Part shown: positions 6,889 through 13,842 of the stretch, piece by piece
Numbering within the stretch: position 1 is the first letter of the stretch
How the letters are laid out: each line of letters opens with the position of its first letter
NCBI GenBank assembly: GCA_016218905.1
Contig: JACRCS010000470.1
Span: forward strand, 1 to 27,123
Direction of reading: 5' to 3'
From: Deltaproteobacteria bacterium
Lineage (GTDB): Bacteria > Desulfobacterota_C > Deferrisomatia > Deferrisomatales > JACRMM01
Length of the DNA: 27,123 bases
Notes under the pieces: generated by a model
What the model saw: only the letters and a program-made list of their open reading frames with translations
Told to the model about the DNA's origin: nothing
The model's database searches: none
Made by a program: the position numbers and the translations under genes

Positions 6889-7638
6889 TCAACACCCGAA
6901 GTACGCTGCCTTCACGTCGGGATTGCCGAGCAGCTCGTCCTTGTCGCCTTCGAGCACCGTCGAGCCGTTCTCGACGATGTAGGCGTAGTCGACGTGGGGC
7001 AGTACCGGGCGGGCGTACTGCTCGGTGACGATCACGCTGATCCCCCGTTCGGTCCGGATCGCCGGGATCGACCGGACGAGGTCCTGCTGGATCGCCGGCG
7101 AGAGGCCGAGCAGCGGCTCGTCGAGGAGTAAACACTTGGGCTGGGCCATGAGGGCCCGCCCGATGGCGACCATCTGCTGCTCGCCCCCGCTCAGAAACCC
7201 GGCCGGTTTTCGCAGGTGCTTTTTGAGCGGCGGGAAGAGCTGCTCCAGACAGTACTCCAGCGTCTGGCGCGCCTCGGCCTTGGTGGCGAGGTAGGCGCCG
7301 ATCTTCAAGTTCTCCTGGACGCTGCTCTCCGGGAAGAGCCGTCGCCGCTCGGGGCAGAGCACGATCCCCCGGCGGGCCCGCTCGTGGGCCTTCTTGTCCT
7401 GGATCGGCTCCCCGTCGTAGATGACCTCGCCGAAGAGCGAGATCCGCTCGCCCCCCTTCATCTTCTCCTTGACCTGGACGTCGAGCAGGATCCCGGAGAG
7501 CGTCGACATCGGCGTCGACTTGCCGGCGCTGTTCGCGCCGAAGACGCCGACCACCTGCCGGTCCCCGCAGCGAAGGCTGACGTTATTGAGCGCGAGCATG
7601 TTCTCGTAGAAGACCATGAGCCCCTTGGCTTCGATCAT
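6889..7638 (-). CDS. livF: Liv-type ABC transporter ATP-binding subunit (LivF)
   Basis: One of the two cytoplasmic ATPases driving the branched-chain amino acid-type (HAAT) importer. The 249 residues show Walker A GANSAGKST (34-42, with Ser where Gly is common), signature LSGGEQQ, Walker B CLLLDEP and the D-loop GLSP. The switch position is VTEQYA, with Gln instead of His, which is usual in LivF proteins. An insertion of about 15 residues, KEKMKGGERISLFGEV, lies between the Walker A helix and the GEVIYDG strand compared with typical LivF. The start overlaps the livG stop by four bases (ATGA), so the two are translationally coupled. The substrate need not be an amino acid: Liv transporters often carry aromatic or other organic acids, and the ligase gene downstream supports this. 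Confidence 0.93.
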   Translation of the reverse strand: MIEAKGLMVFYENMLALNNVSLRCGDRQVVGVFGANSAGKSTPMSTLSGILLDVQVKEKMKGGERISLFGEVIYDGEPIQDKKAHERARRGIVLCPERRRLFPESSVQENLKIGAYLATKAEARQTLEYCLEQLFPPLKKHLRKPAGFLSGGEQQMVAIGRALMAQPKCLLLDEPLLGLSPAIQQDLVRSIPAIRTERGISVIVTEQYARPVLPHVDYAYIVENGSTVLEGDKDELLGNPDVKAAYFGC

Positions 7639-8405
7639 GCGAGCGTCTCCTCGGAGCCGAGATAGGCCTCTTTGACCTTCGGGTGCTCGATCACGGTGGC
7701 GGCGTCGCCCTCGATGAGCTTCTCGCCGTAGGAGAGCGCCATGACGCGCGTGGCGACGCGAAAGAGCTCCCGCAGCCGGTGCTCGATCATGATCAACGTG
7801 ATCCCCTGCTCGTGGAGCTTCTCCAGCAGCGGCACGAGGCTGGCGATCTCACTCGCCGAGAGCCCCGAGAAGACCTCGTCGCAGATGACGATCTCGGGCC
7901 GAAGCGCCAGGCACCGGCCGAGCTCGAGGCGCTTCAGGTACCCCGTCGGCAGCGTCCCCGCGGTCTTGAACGGCACCCGGGAGTCTCGCTCGAAGCCGAG
8001 CTCCTCGAGGATATCCACCGCCACGGTGTCGCGGTCCCCGTGGCGCCCGCCGCCCCGCCAGCCGCCGAGCTTTCGGGCCCGCGGCGAGGAGAGCGGGATG
8101 ACGAGGTTCTTGTAGGCGGGCATGCTGTAGTAGGGCCGCATGATCTGGAAGGTGCGCGAGATGCCCAGCGCGGCGATCCGGTGGGGGGCCTTGCCGGTGA
8201 TGTCGGCGCCCCGGAAGCGCACCTTGCCCGCGGTGGGGCGGACGAACCCGGTGATGCAGTTGATGAGCGTCGTCTTGCCCGAGCCGTTCGGGCCGATGAT
8301 GCCGAAGACGTCGCCCGGCCGGATCTCGAAGGAGACCGAGTCGAGGGCTTTGACGCCCCCGAAGGTCTTCGTGACGGCTTCCACTTCCAGAAGCGGAGCG
8401 CTCAT
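7635..8405 (-). CDS. livG: Liv-type ABC transporter ATP-binding subunit (LivG)
   Basis: Partner ATPase of LivF. The 256-residue protein starts MSAPLLEVEAVTKTFGGVKAL. Walker A is GPNGSGKTT (38-46), and the Walker B segment IVICDEVFSGL keeps the catalytic glutamate. The switch histidine is in LIMIEHRL. The ABC signature is atypical: TLPTGYLKRLELGRCLA stands where LivG normally has L-(S/A)-x-G-Q-Q-R-R-L-E, so the usual LSGG serine region is changed. The ATG at 8405 overlaps the livM stop (ATGA); a much longer open frame upstream is the shadow of livM. The degenerate signature may pair with the canonical LSGGE of LivF, giving one weak and one strong ATP site as in asymmetric ABC transporters. Confidence 0.92.
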   Translation of the reverse strand: MSAPLLEVEAVTKTFGGVKALDSVSFEIRPGDVFGIIGPNGSGKTTLINCITGFVRPTAGKVRFRGADITGKAPHRIAALGISRTFQIMRPYYSMPAYKNLVIPLSSPRARKLGGWRGGGRHGDRDTVAVDILEELGFERDSRVPFKTAGTLPTGYLKRLELGRCLALRPEIVICDEVFSGLSASEIASLVPLLEKLHEQGITLIMIEHRLRELFRVATRVMALSYGEKLIEGDAATVIEHPKVKEAYLGSEETLA

Positions 8406-9454
8406 ACCTCCACCCACCTCTCGACCTGCTGGTACTTCCGGGTGGCGAAGTTCATGAGGCCCTCGCTCTTGAAGATGATGAAGCCGGTGAGCATGAGGGC
8501 GTAGACGACGATCCGAAGCGTCCCGAAGTCCCGCAGGAACTCGGAGAGCGGCACGAGGATGAGGCTTCCCACGACCGCGCCCATGAGCGAGCCCCCGCCG
8601 CCGATCACGGTGGCGGCGATCGGCATGATCGAAAGGTCCAGGGCAAAGGCCGAGATGCCGACGTTTCGGTACATGTGGATGTAGTAGGCCCCGGCGAAGC
8701 AGCCGAAGAGCGAGGCGATGAAGACGGCCCGGGTCTTGGTCCAGGTGACGCTGATCCCCGAGGCTTTGACCGCCTGGTCGTTGTCCTTGACGGCCCGGAT
8801 GACGAGCCCCGCGTCCTCGGCGAGGAAGCGGCGAAGGGCGAACAGCCCCGCCAGCAGCGCTCCGATCAGGACGTACTGCTCGACCCAGCTCGACGTAAAG
8901 CCCGTGATGCCCCGAAACCCCTCGGTGCCGCCGAAGAGGTCGGCGGCCTCGATGAGCCGCGTCATGAGCAGCGGGTACATCAGGGTCACGATGGCGAAGT
9001 AGATCCCCCGAAGCGGCAGGCACGGGTAGATGAGCGCCGTGCAGAAGACGGCGCCCAGAACCGCGGCCACCGGGATCGAGACGAGCGGCGGCAGGCCGAG
9101 CTTGGCATTGAGGAGCGCCGCCGCGTAGCCTCCCACGCCGTAGAAGAAGGCCCCGCCGAGGCTCACCAGGCCGACGACGTTCGCGAGGAAGTCGAACGAG
9201 ATCGCGAGCAGCGCGAAGATGCACACCGAGAGCACCACGCGGCCCCAGTAGGGGCTGCCCGCGAGCGCGAGCGGCGCCAGCAGGAACCCGAAGATCAGTA
9301 GCGCCCGGGGCGCCACGAGGTAGGCGATCTCCTCCCACGAGGAGAGCGCGTAGATCGTCTCGCTTCTAGCCTTGATGCCGCGGTCGATGCGCTCCTTGCG
9401 CCGGACCTGGGCTGCCATGACACCCGTTCCCGCCATCAGACTTCTCCCTGCCAT
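8402..9454 (-). CDS. livM: Liv-type ABC transporter permease (LivM)
   Basis: Inner-membrane permease of the importer, 350 residues. After about 45 polar N-terminal residues come eight to ten hydrophobic segments. The LivM family core is clear: FDFLANVVGLVSLGGAFFYG, the RAVKDNDQAVKASGI coupling-helix region that contacts the ATPases, and the GGGGSLMGAVVGSLILV segment. The start at 9454 was chosen because the sequence TGATG joins the livH stop and this ATG, with an AGGAGAGGG box just upstream; the frame is open much further but overlaps livH. Two more in-frame ATGs follow within about 12 codons. Confidence 0.92.
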   Translation of the reverse strand: MAGRSLMAGTGVMAAQVRRKERIDRGIKARSETIYALSSWEEIAYLVAPRALLIFGFLLAPLALAGSPYWGRVVLSVCIFALLAISFDFLANVVGLVSLGGAFFYGVGGYAAALLNAKLGLPPLVSIPVAAVLGAVFCTALIYPCLPLRGIYFAIVTLMYPLLMTRLIEAADLFGGTEGFRGITGFTSSWVEQYVLIGALLAGLFALRRFLAEDAGLVIRAVKDNDQAVKASGISVTWTKTRAVFIASLFGCFAGAYYIHMYRNVGISAFALDLSIMPIAATVIGGGGSLMGAVVGSLILVPLSEFLRDFGTLRIVVYALMLTGFIIFKSEGLMNFATRKYQQVERWVEV

Positions 9455-10320
9455 CAGACCCTCTCCTCGAGTTTCTTCTGCTGCCCGAAAAAGCCCGACG
9501 GCTTCCAGATGAGCGTGACGACGACGGCCAGGAGCATCACCACCATCTGGTAGTGGGACTTGCCGTAGGCGACGGTGACATACTGGGAAAAGCCCAGGAG
9601 AAAGGCGGCCAAGACGGTGCCGGCCCAGCTCCCGAGCCCGCCGACGACGCAGACGGCGATGGCGTAGACGAGCACCTTGTAGCCCTCCTCGACGACGATG
9701 TTGCCGAGCGGCAAGAGCGAAATCGCGGCGATGCCGGCCAGCGCCGAGCCGAGTGCCATGGCGAGCGTCGCCGTCAGATCCGAGTCGATCCCGAGCATCA
9801 TCGCCGCCTGCTCGTCCTGGGCGATCCCGCGAAGGGCGAGCCCGAGCCGGGTGAACCGGGTGAAGAGCCAGAGGATCGTCATCACGAGGATGCCGAAGCC
9901 GATGACGACCAGACGCTGGTAGTCGACGGGCACGTCGAAGAAGAGGTTTCCCCCCTCCACCATGGGCGGCAGGCTGTAGTTCGTGCCGCGAAACCCGGCC
10001 CACCGCAGCCCCTCCAAGATGGCGAGCCCGATCGCGTAGGTGGCGATCACCTCGCTCATCTCCATCCCCCGGACGCGCTTTAAGACAGCCTGGTAGATGA
10101 GCATGCCGAAGAGGGCCGAGACGACGGGGGCGAGCACCAGGGCCAGCGCAAACGGCAGGTGGAGCTGGTTCAGGAGCACCCAGGCGCTGAAGCCCGAGAG
10201 CACGTAGAGCGCGCCGTGGGCGAAGTTCGGCAGCCGGCTCACGCCGTAGACGAGCGAGAAGCCGAAGGCCATCAGCAGCAGAGACACGCTCTGCACGACG
10301 CCGTAGATCAGGATCTCCAA
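9454..10320 (-). CDS. livH: Liv-type ABC transporter permease (LivH)
   Basis: Inner-membrane permease, 288 residues, eight or so membrane helices. Family marks: the first segment QSVSLLLMAFGFSLVYGVSRLPNFAHG (normally ...NxAHG), RLGLALRGIAQDEQAAMMLGI (coupling helix to LivF/G) and GGLGSWAGTVLAAFLLGF. A GGAGAG box lies 4 bases before the ATG. It is the first gene of the tightly overlapping livHMGF run. The binding-protein gene lies about 700 bases upstream across a repeat-filled spacer, so the permease/ATPase genes may be expressed separately or at a lower level than the binding protein. Confidence 0.94.
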   Translation of the reverse strand: MEILIYGVVQSVSLLLMAFGFSLVYGVSRLPNFAHGALYVLSGFSAWVLLNQLHLPFALALVLAPVVSALFGMLIYQAVLKRVRGMEMSEVIATYAIGLAILEGLRWAGFRGTNYSLPPMVEGGNLFFDVPVDYQRLVVIGFGILVMTILWLFTRFTRLGLALRGIAQDEQAAMMLGIDSDLTATLAMALGSALAGIAAISLLPLGNIVVEEGYKVLVYAIAVCVVGGLGSWAGTVLAAFLLGFSQYVTVAYGKSHYQMVVMLLAVVVTLIWKPSGFFGQQKKLEERV

Positions 10321-10336
10321 GGGGCTCTCCGAAAGG

Positions 10337-10406
10337 CAGTTATCAGTTGGAAGTTCTCGGTTCTCGGTTCTCGGTTGTCGGTTGTCGGTTGTCGGTTCTC
10401 GGTTTC
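10337..10406. repeat. Ten-unit heptamer array upstream of livH
   Basis: Ten contiguous in-phase 7-mers: CAGTTAT, CAGTTGG, AAGTTCT, CGGTTCT (twice), CGGTTGT (three times), CGGTTCT, CGGTTTC. Consensus CRGTTNT. The array ends 17 bases before the livH ATG and so lies at the ribosome-binding region of the livH mRNA, where it would read as repeated ACCGAGA/ACCGACA/ACTGATA units. The same unit occurs before the ligase gene and dctP. Confidence 0.9.
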
Positions 10407-10779
10407 GGTCCTCAGTCCGGGAACGCCGGAAGGGGCAGAGGGGGGTCCCTCAGCTTCTCAGCGCAGGCCTCGGCTTCAGCAAGCCTGCGGGGGGCGAAGC
10501 CCCTTCCGGGCGTCGGGATGAATGATGCGACGGAAATCGCGGTGCCCCGCCGCCCTCCACGGGCTCCGCCCCCCACAGGCGCCCGTGCCGCTCGCTCTCC
10601 TGACCAGACCTAAGACGTGGCGCCGAAGGGCGCCTCGCCGCAGGCGATTTGCTCTTCTCCCCCTCTCCCCACCCCAGGGCCGGACGAACTCGCCTTCTCC
10701 CAACGCCCCCGGCGGGTCGGATCCCTGCCTCCGAAGCCACAGGCGGGTCGGGCCCTAAACTCCTTAGCCATCAGGCGGG
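10407..10779. other. Non-coding spacer between binding-protein and permease genes
   Basis: No convincing gene. Overlapping short open frames in both strands are Pro/Arg-rich and look like GC-rich noise. Small hairpins (such as GGGGC-GAA-GCCCC near 10490) and three imperfect copies of a GGCGGGTCGG motif in the right part are the only structure seen. Confidence 0.5.
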
Positions 10780-10861
10780 TCGGGCGGGCTCCGGTGCAGG
10801 GACGCGCAGCCACCGCTAAATCCGATCTGCATTGCGCGGCCCGGAACCGGAGCCCGCCCGA
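10780..10861. repeat. Long inverted repeat in the liv spacer
   Basis: Perfect 16-bp arms, TCGGGCGGGCTCCGGT (10780-10795) and its complement (10846-10861), separated by 50 bases; pairing continues four more positions outward with one G-U. It lies between the stop of the binding-protein gene and livH, where a stable stem-loop could lower read-through into livHMGF or protect the 3' end of the binding-protein mRNA. Confidence 0.75.
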
Positions 10862-10883
10862 TCCGACCCCAAACTCCCAAGGT

Positions 10884-10979
10884 GAGGACCGACCCGACCC
10901 CCAACCGCCGATGCCGAGGACCGACCCGACCCCCAACCGCCGATGCCGAGGACCGACCCGACCCCCAACCTCCCAAGCC
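10884..10979. repeat. Three tandem 32-bp repeats
   Basis: Units at 10884-10915, 10916-10947 and 10948-10979. The first two are identical (begin GAGGACCGACCCGACCCCCA, end GCCGATGCC); the third differs at its end (TCCCAAGCC). Degenerate partial units flank both sides. No unique spacers separate the units, so this is a minisatellite, not a CRISPR array. It begins 38 bases beyond the binding-protein stop; on the transcribed strand it is G-rich with G-runs (GGGGG, GGG) that might fold into quadruplexes. Confidence 0.95.
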
Positions 10980-11017
10980 GAGGCCCGATCCTTACCGCCG
11001 AAAGCGCGCCCGCACCT

Positions 11018-12283
11018 CTACTTGAACCACTCCGGCACCAAGATCTTCCCGGTTGCTCCGGCCTCCGGCCACACCACCACGCGCTTTCCGTTCTGCCACT
11101 GGAACACCGAGCCGACGGCACCCTCCTTCGGGTCTGTCGAGGCGATGATCTGGTGGGCCTTGTCGAAGCGCATCCGCCCGTAGACCCCCATGAGGTCCAC
11201 CGTCTCCAGCGCCTTCACCACCGCGTCGGCCTCCAGCGTCCCCGCCCGCTCGATCGCGTCCTTGAGCAGGTACACCGCCATGTAGCTCGAGCTCGTCCCG
11301 TAGCCCTCCGGCTCCAGCTTCCAGCGCGCCTGGTACGCCTTCACGAACTTCTCTGTCCACGGCGTGATGTTCGCCGGCGCGTTGCCGCCGTTCACCACGT
11401 TGACCAGGGCGAACTGCGCCGCGCCCTTGGAGGCCGCCCAGAAGCCCGGCTGCTCCGCGGCCGACATGAACCCCACCGGCAGGATCTTCAGCTTGAAGTC
11501 GCTCCACTGCTTCAGCAGGATCGCCGTCTCCGGCATGTCCATCCAGATGAAGAGCACGTCCGCGTCGCCCCGCTTCGCCTTCAGGAGCCCCGGCGCGAAG
11601 TCCGTGTTCCCCGTCGGGTAGATCTCCGTCCCGATGACCGTGTACCCCTTCTCCTTCAGGAGCTTCTCGACGAGGCTCCCGGCGCCCCGGGCGTGGGCCA
11701 CGTCCTGAACCATGATGAACACCTTCTGCAGGCCGTGCTCGGCCTTGATCTTGTCGAAGAGCGTTATCATGTCCCTGCCGAGCGTCAGGATCTGGCTCGA
11801 GTCCCGGAAGCAGTACTTGTACTTCTCGTAGTTGTCCGCCACCGCCTTCGTGTACGCGGGCGTCAGCACCCCCGTCGAGATGATCGAGACCTTCTTGTGC
11901 TGGCTCAGCAAGTCCATGACGGCGAGCGCCGCCTCGGAGCGCACCGGCCCGCCGAGGAGGAAGTCGACCTTTTTCTGGAGGATCAGCTTCTCGACGGCCT
12001 TGATGGCGTCGTCGACGGGCACGCCCGGCTCGAGGTCACGCGTGTCGATGACCTCGAGCGAAAACGGCCGCTTCTCCTTCCCGACCTTCACGCCGCCGCC
12101 CTTGTTGATCTCCTCGACTGCCAGCCGGATCCCCCGCTCCGCGTCCCAGCCGTAGAGGAACGCCGTCGAGAGCGGGGCTCCCAGCTTGATCGGCTCGGGG
12201 GCCGCGGCGGCCGGGATGCCCAGGCCAACCGCCGTAACGAAAGCGAGGAGGGATGAGAGAATTCGAAGGAAAGGCTGGTTCAT
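11018..12283 (-). CDS. Liv-type ABC transporter periplasmic binding protein
   Basis: Extracytoplasmic receptor (Peripla_BP_6, LivK/LivJ-like) that delivers substrate to the LivHM permease. The 421-residue protein has an export signal (MNQPFLRILSSLLAFVTAVGLG, cleavage near AAA-APEPIKLG), then the type I two-lobe fold: IKLGAPLSTAFLYGWDAERGIRLAVEEIN, DFLLGGPVRSEAALAVMDL, KVFIMVQDVAHARGAGSLVEKL, and YMAVYLLKDAIERAG near the C-terminus. ATG at 12283 is preferred over an in-frame GTG four codons upstream because the GGAGG box (12289-12293) lies exactly between them, 5 bases from the ATG. Its own sigma54-type promoter match sits about 40 bases upstream, next to an NtrC-family gene. The substrate is unknown; the linked CoA ligase suggests an organic acid. 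Confidence 0.93.
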   Translation of the reverse strand: MNQPFLRILSSLLAFVTAVGLGIPAAAAPEPIKLGAPLSTAFLYGWDAERGIRLAVEEINKGGGVKVGKEKRPFSLEVIDTRDLEPGVPVDDAIKAVEKLILQKKVDFLLGGPVRSEAALAVMDLLSQHKKVSIISTGVLTPAYTKAVADNYEKYKYCFRDSSQILTLGRDMITLFDKIKAEHGLQKVFIMVQDVAHARGAGSLVEKLLKEKGYTVIGTEIYPTGNTDFAPGLLKAKRGDADVLFIWMDMPETAILLKQWSDFKLKILPVGFMSAAEQPGFWAASKGAAQFALVNVVNGGNAPANITPWTEKFVKAYQARWKLEPEGYGTSSSYMAVYLLKDAIERAGTLEADAVVKALETVDLMGVYGRMRFDKAHQIIASTDPKEGAVGSVFQWQNGKRVVVWPEAGATGKILVPEWFK

Positions 12284-12322
12284 GGATGCCTCCACTTGGT
12301 GGTGGTGTCACGCGGGGGGCAA

Positions 12323-12338
12323 AGCAAACGTCGTACCA
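12323..12338 (-). promoter_or_regulatory. Putative sigma54 (-24/-12) promoter of the binding-protein gene
   Basis: The minus strand reads TGGTACGACGTTTGCT, against consensus TGGCACG-N4-TTGCW: 11 of 12 defined positions match. The invariant GG and GC are exactly 10 bases apart. Transcription would start about 12 bases past the GC, leaving a leader of roughly 30 bases. The next gene upstream (12496-13842) encodes a sigma54-dependent activator, which makes the match more credible. Confidence 0.65.
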
Positions 12339-12443
12339 TGGACTGTAGGTGGAGGGGACGGGGGCCCGAGGCGTCCGGAGCCCGCGGCATGAGCGGCTCG
12401 TGCCCCTCAACCGAAGTTTGTGAGAAGAAGCGCGTGGGCCCTG

Positions 12444-12474
12444 TGGGTGTAAAGTTTCGGAGGGTGCGTGTAAA
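12444..12474. promoter_or_regulatory. Possible activator-binding direct repeats upstream of the sigma54 promoter
   Basis: Two copies of TGSGTGTAAA (12444-12453 TGGGTGTAAA; 12465-12474 TGCGTGTAAA) spaced exactly 21 bases apart, two helical turns, about 105-150 bases upstream of the -24 element. This is the usual distance for enhancer sites of NtrC-family activators. The sites lie just downstream of the activator gene's stop. Functional role is inferred. Confidence 0.45.
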
Positions 12475-12495
12475 CGAGCGGGGTCCGGCGGGGCG

Positions 12496-13842
12496 TCAGC
12501 GTGGAGGAAGGCGGATCGCGTGGGCGCGAATCCGCTTGTCGAGCGTCGGGCGAGACACGTCGAGGATCTCGGCGGCACGCTTTTTCTCGTACCCGGTGTA
12601 GGCGAGGACGTTCTCGATGTGTTCCTTCTCGATCCGGTCGAGGGGCTTGAGCTGGAGGGGAAGGCGATCCTCCTGCGAGGAGGCGTTGAGCTGGAGCGTT
12701 TCGGGTAGAAGCACCTTGCCCGGCGAGAGGAGCATGGCGCGACGGAGTGCGTTCTCGAGCTCCCGCACGTTGCCCGGCCAGGCGTGGGCGAGTAGCGCCT
12801 CCATGGCGCTCCGGGGGACGACTTCGATGGCCTTTCCCGTCTCGCGGCGGATCCGCTCGAGGAAGAAGGGCACGAGCAGCGGGACGTCCTCCATCCGCTC
12901 CCGCAGGGGCGGGAGTTGGATGGTCACGACGCAGAGGCGGTAGTAGAGGTCCTGGCGGAATCGACCCTCGGCGACCAGCGAGGCGAGAGTCCGGTTGGTG
13001 GCCGCGCTGACGCGGACGTCGGAGCGGATCGTCTCGAGCCCGCCCACCCGTTCGAACTCCCGCTCCTGGAGGAAGCGGAGGAGGCGGACCTGGGCCTCGG
13101 GCGACACCTCCGAGATCTCGTCCAAGAAGAGGGTGCCGCCCTGGGCGAGCTCGAACTTCCCGGGTTTTCGCTGATAGGCGCCGGTGAAGGCGCCCTTCTC
13201 GTGCCCGAAGAGCTCGCTCTCGAGCACCGTCGGGGCGAGGGCCGAGCAGACGACCGGGAGGAAGGGACTCGACCGAAAGCGGCCGTTGAAGTGGAGCGCG
13301 CGGGCCACGAGCTCCTTCCCGGTGCCGCTCTCCCCCTGGATGAGGACGGTAGCCTTGGAGTCCGCGACCGCGCCCACGTTCTTGTAGACCGACTTCATGG
13401 CGCGGCTGCGCCCCACGATCATATGGGGGGCGAACTCCATCTCGGGGGTGTCGCAGAGCGTGACCCCCTTCTCGGAGAGCGTCGTGATCGCGAAGGCCTT
13501 CCGGATCACCTCGTCCAGATGGTCGATGTCGAGGGGCTTCCCCAAGTGGTCCATGGCCCCGAGCCGGATCGCCTCCACGGCGGTCTGCATGTCGTCATAG
13601 GCGGTGATGACGATGACGGGCAGCCCGGGCTTCGCGGCCTGGACCTGCTGGAGGACCTCCAGGCCGTCGAGGGTGGGCAGGCGGAGGTCGAGGAGCACGA
13701 GATCGAAGTCCTCGTTCTTGGCCCGGGTGGCCCCCTCCAGGCCGTCGCCGACGGTGGAGACGGCGTACCCCTCCTCCGTGAGGTGGAGCTCGAGGGTCCG
13801 GCGGATGGCGTACTCGTCGTCGACGACGAGGATCTTCTTCAT
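12496..13842 (-). CDS. NtrC-family sigma54-dependent response regulator
   Basis: 448-residue transcriptional activator with receiver, AAA+ and Fis-type DNA-binding domains. The receiver has DD at 8-9, phospho-acceptor D52, T80 and K102. The AAA+ domain has Walker A GESGTGKE (170-177), GAFTGA (217-222, contacts sigma54), Walker B LFLDE (238-242), arginine-finger region FRQDLYYRL and WPGNVRELEN. The C-terminal helix-turn-helix is in KKRAAEILDVSRPTLDKRI. Start: ATG overlapping the upstream kinase stop by four bases (ATGA); the longer open frame is a shadow of that kinase. The overlap implies the 13839-15656 kinase is its cognate partner. It resembles CbrB/AtoC-type regulators. A sigma54 promoter match immediately downstream suggests it controls the binding-protein gene and perhaps the whole liv module. 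Confidence 0.95.
   Translation of the reverse strand: MKKILVVDDEYAIRRTLELHLTEEGYAVSTVGDGLEGATRAKNEDFDLVLLDLRLPTLDGLEVLQQVQAAKPGLPVIVITAYDDMQTAVEAIRLGAMDHLGKPLDIDHLDEVIRKAFAITTLSEKGVTLCDTPEMEFAPHMIVGRSRAMKSVYKNVGAVADSKATVLIQGESGTGKELVARALHFNGRFRSSPFLPVVCSALAPTVLESELFGHEKGAFTGAYQRKPGKFELAQGGTLFLDEISEVSPEAQVRLLRFLQEREFERVGGLETIRSDVRVSAATNRTLASLVAEGRFRQDLYYRLCVVTIQLPPLRERMEDVPLLVPFFLERIRRETGKAIEVVPRSAMEALLAHAWPGNVRELENALRRAMLLSPGKVLLPETLQLNASSQEDRLPLQLKPLDRIEKEHIENVLAYTGYEKKRAAEILDVSRPTLDKRIRAHAIRLPPR

Noticed and set aside
9455..10003. Extension of LivM into livH
   Set aside because: Arg/His-rich shadow translation; TGATG junction and ribosome-binding site fix the start at 9454.
10450..10936. 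Short overlapping frames in the liv spacer
   Set aside because: Low-complexity Pro/Arg/Gly translations in several frames at once, lacking ribosome-binding sites and sharing the repeats.
10884..10979. 32-bp repeats as a CRISPR array
   Set aside because: Units are directly abutting with no unique spacers and no cas genes nearby.
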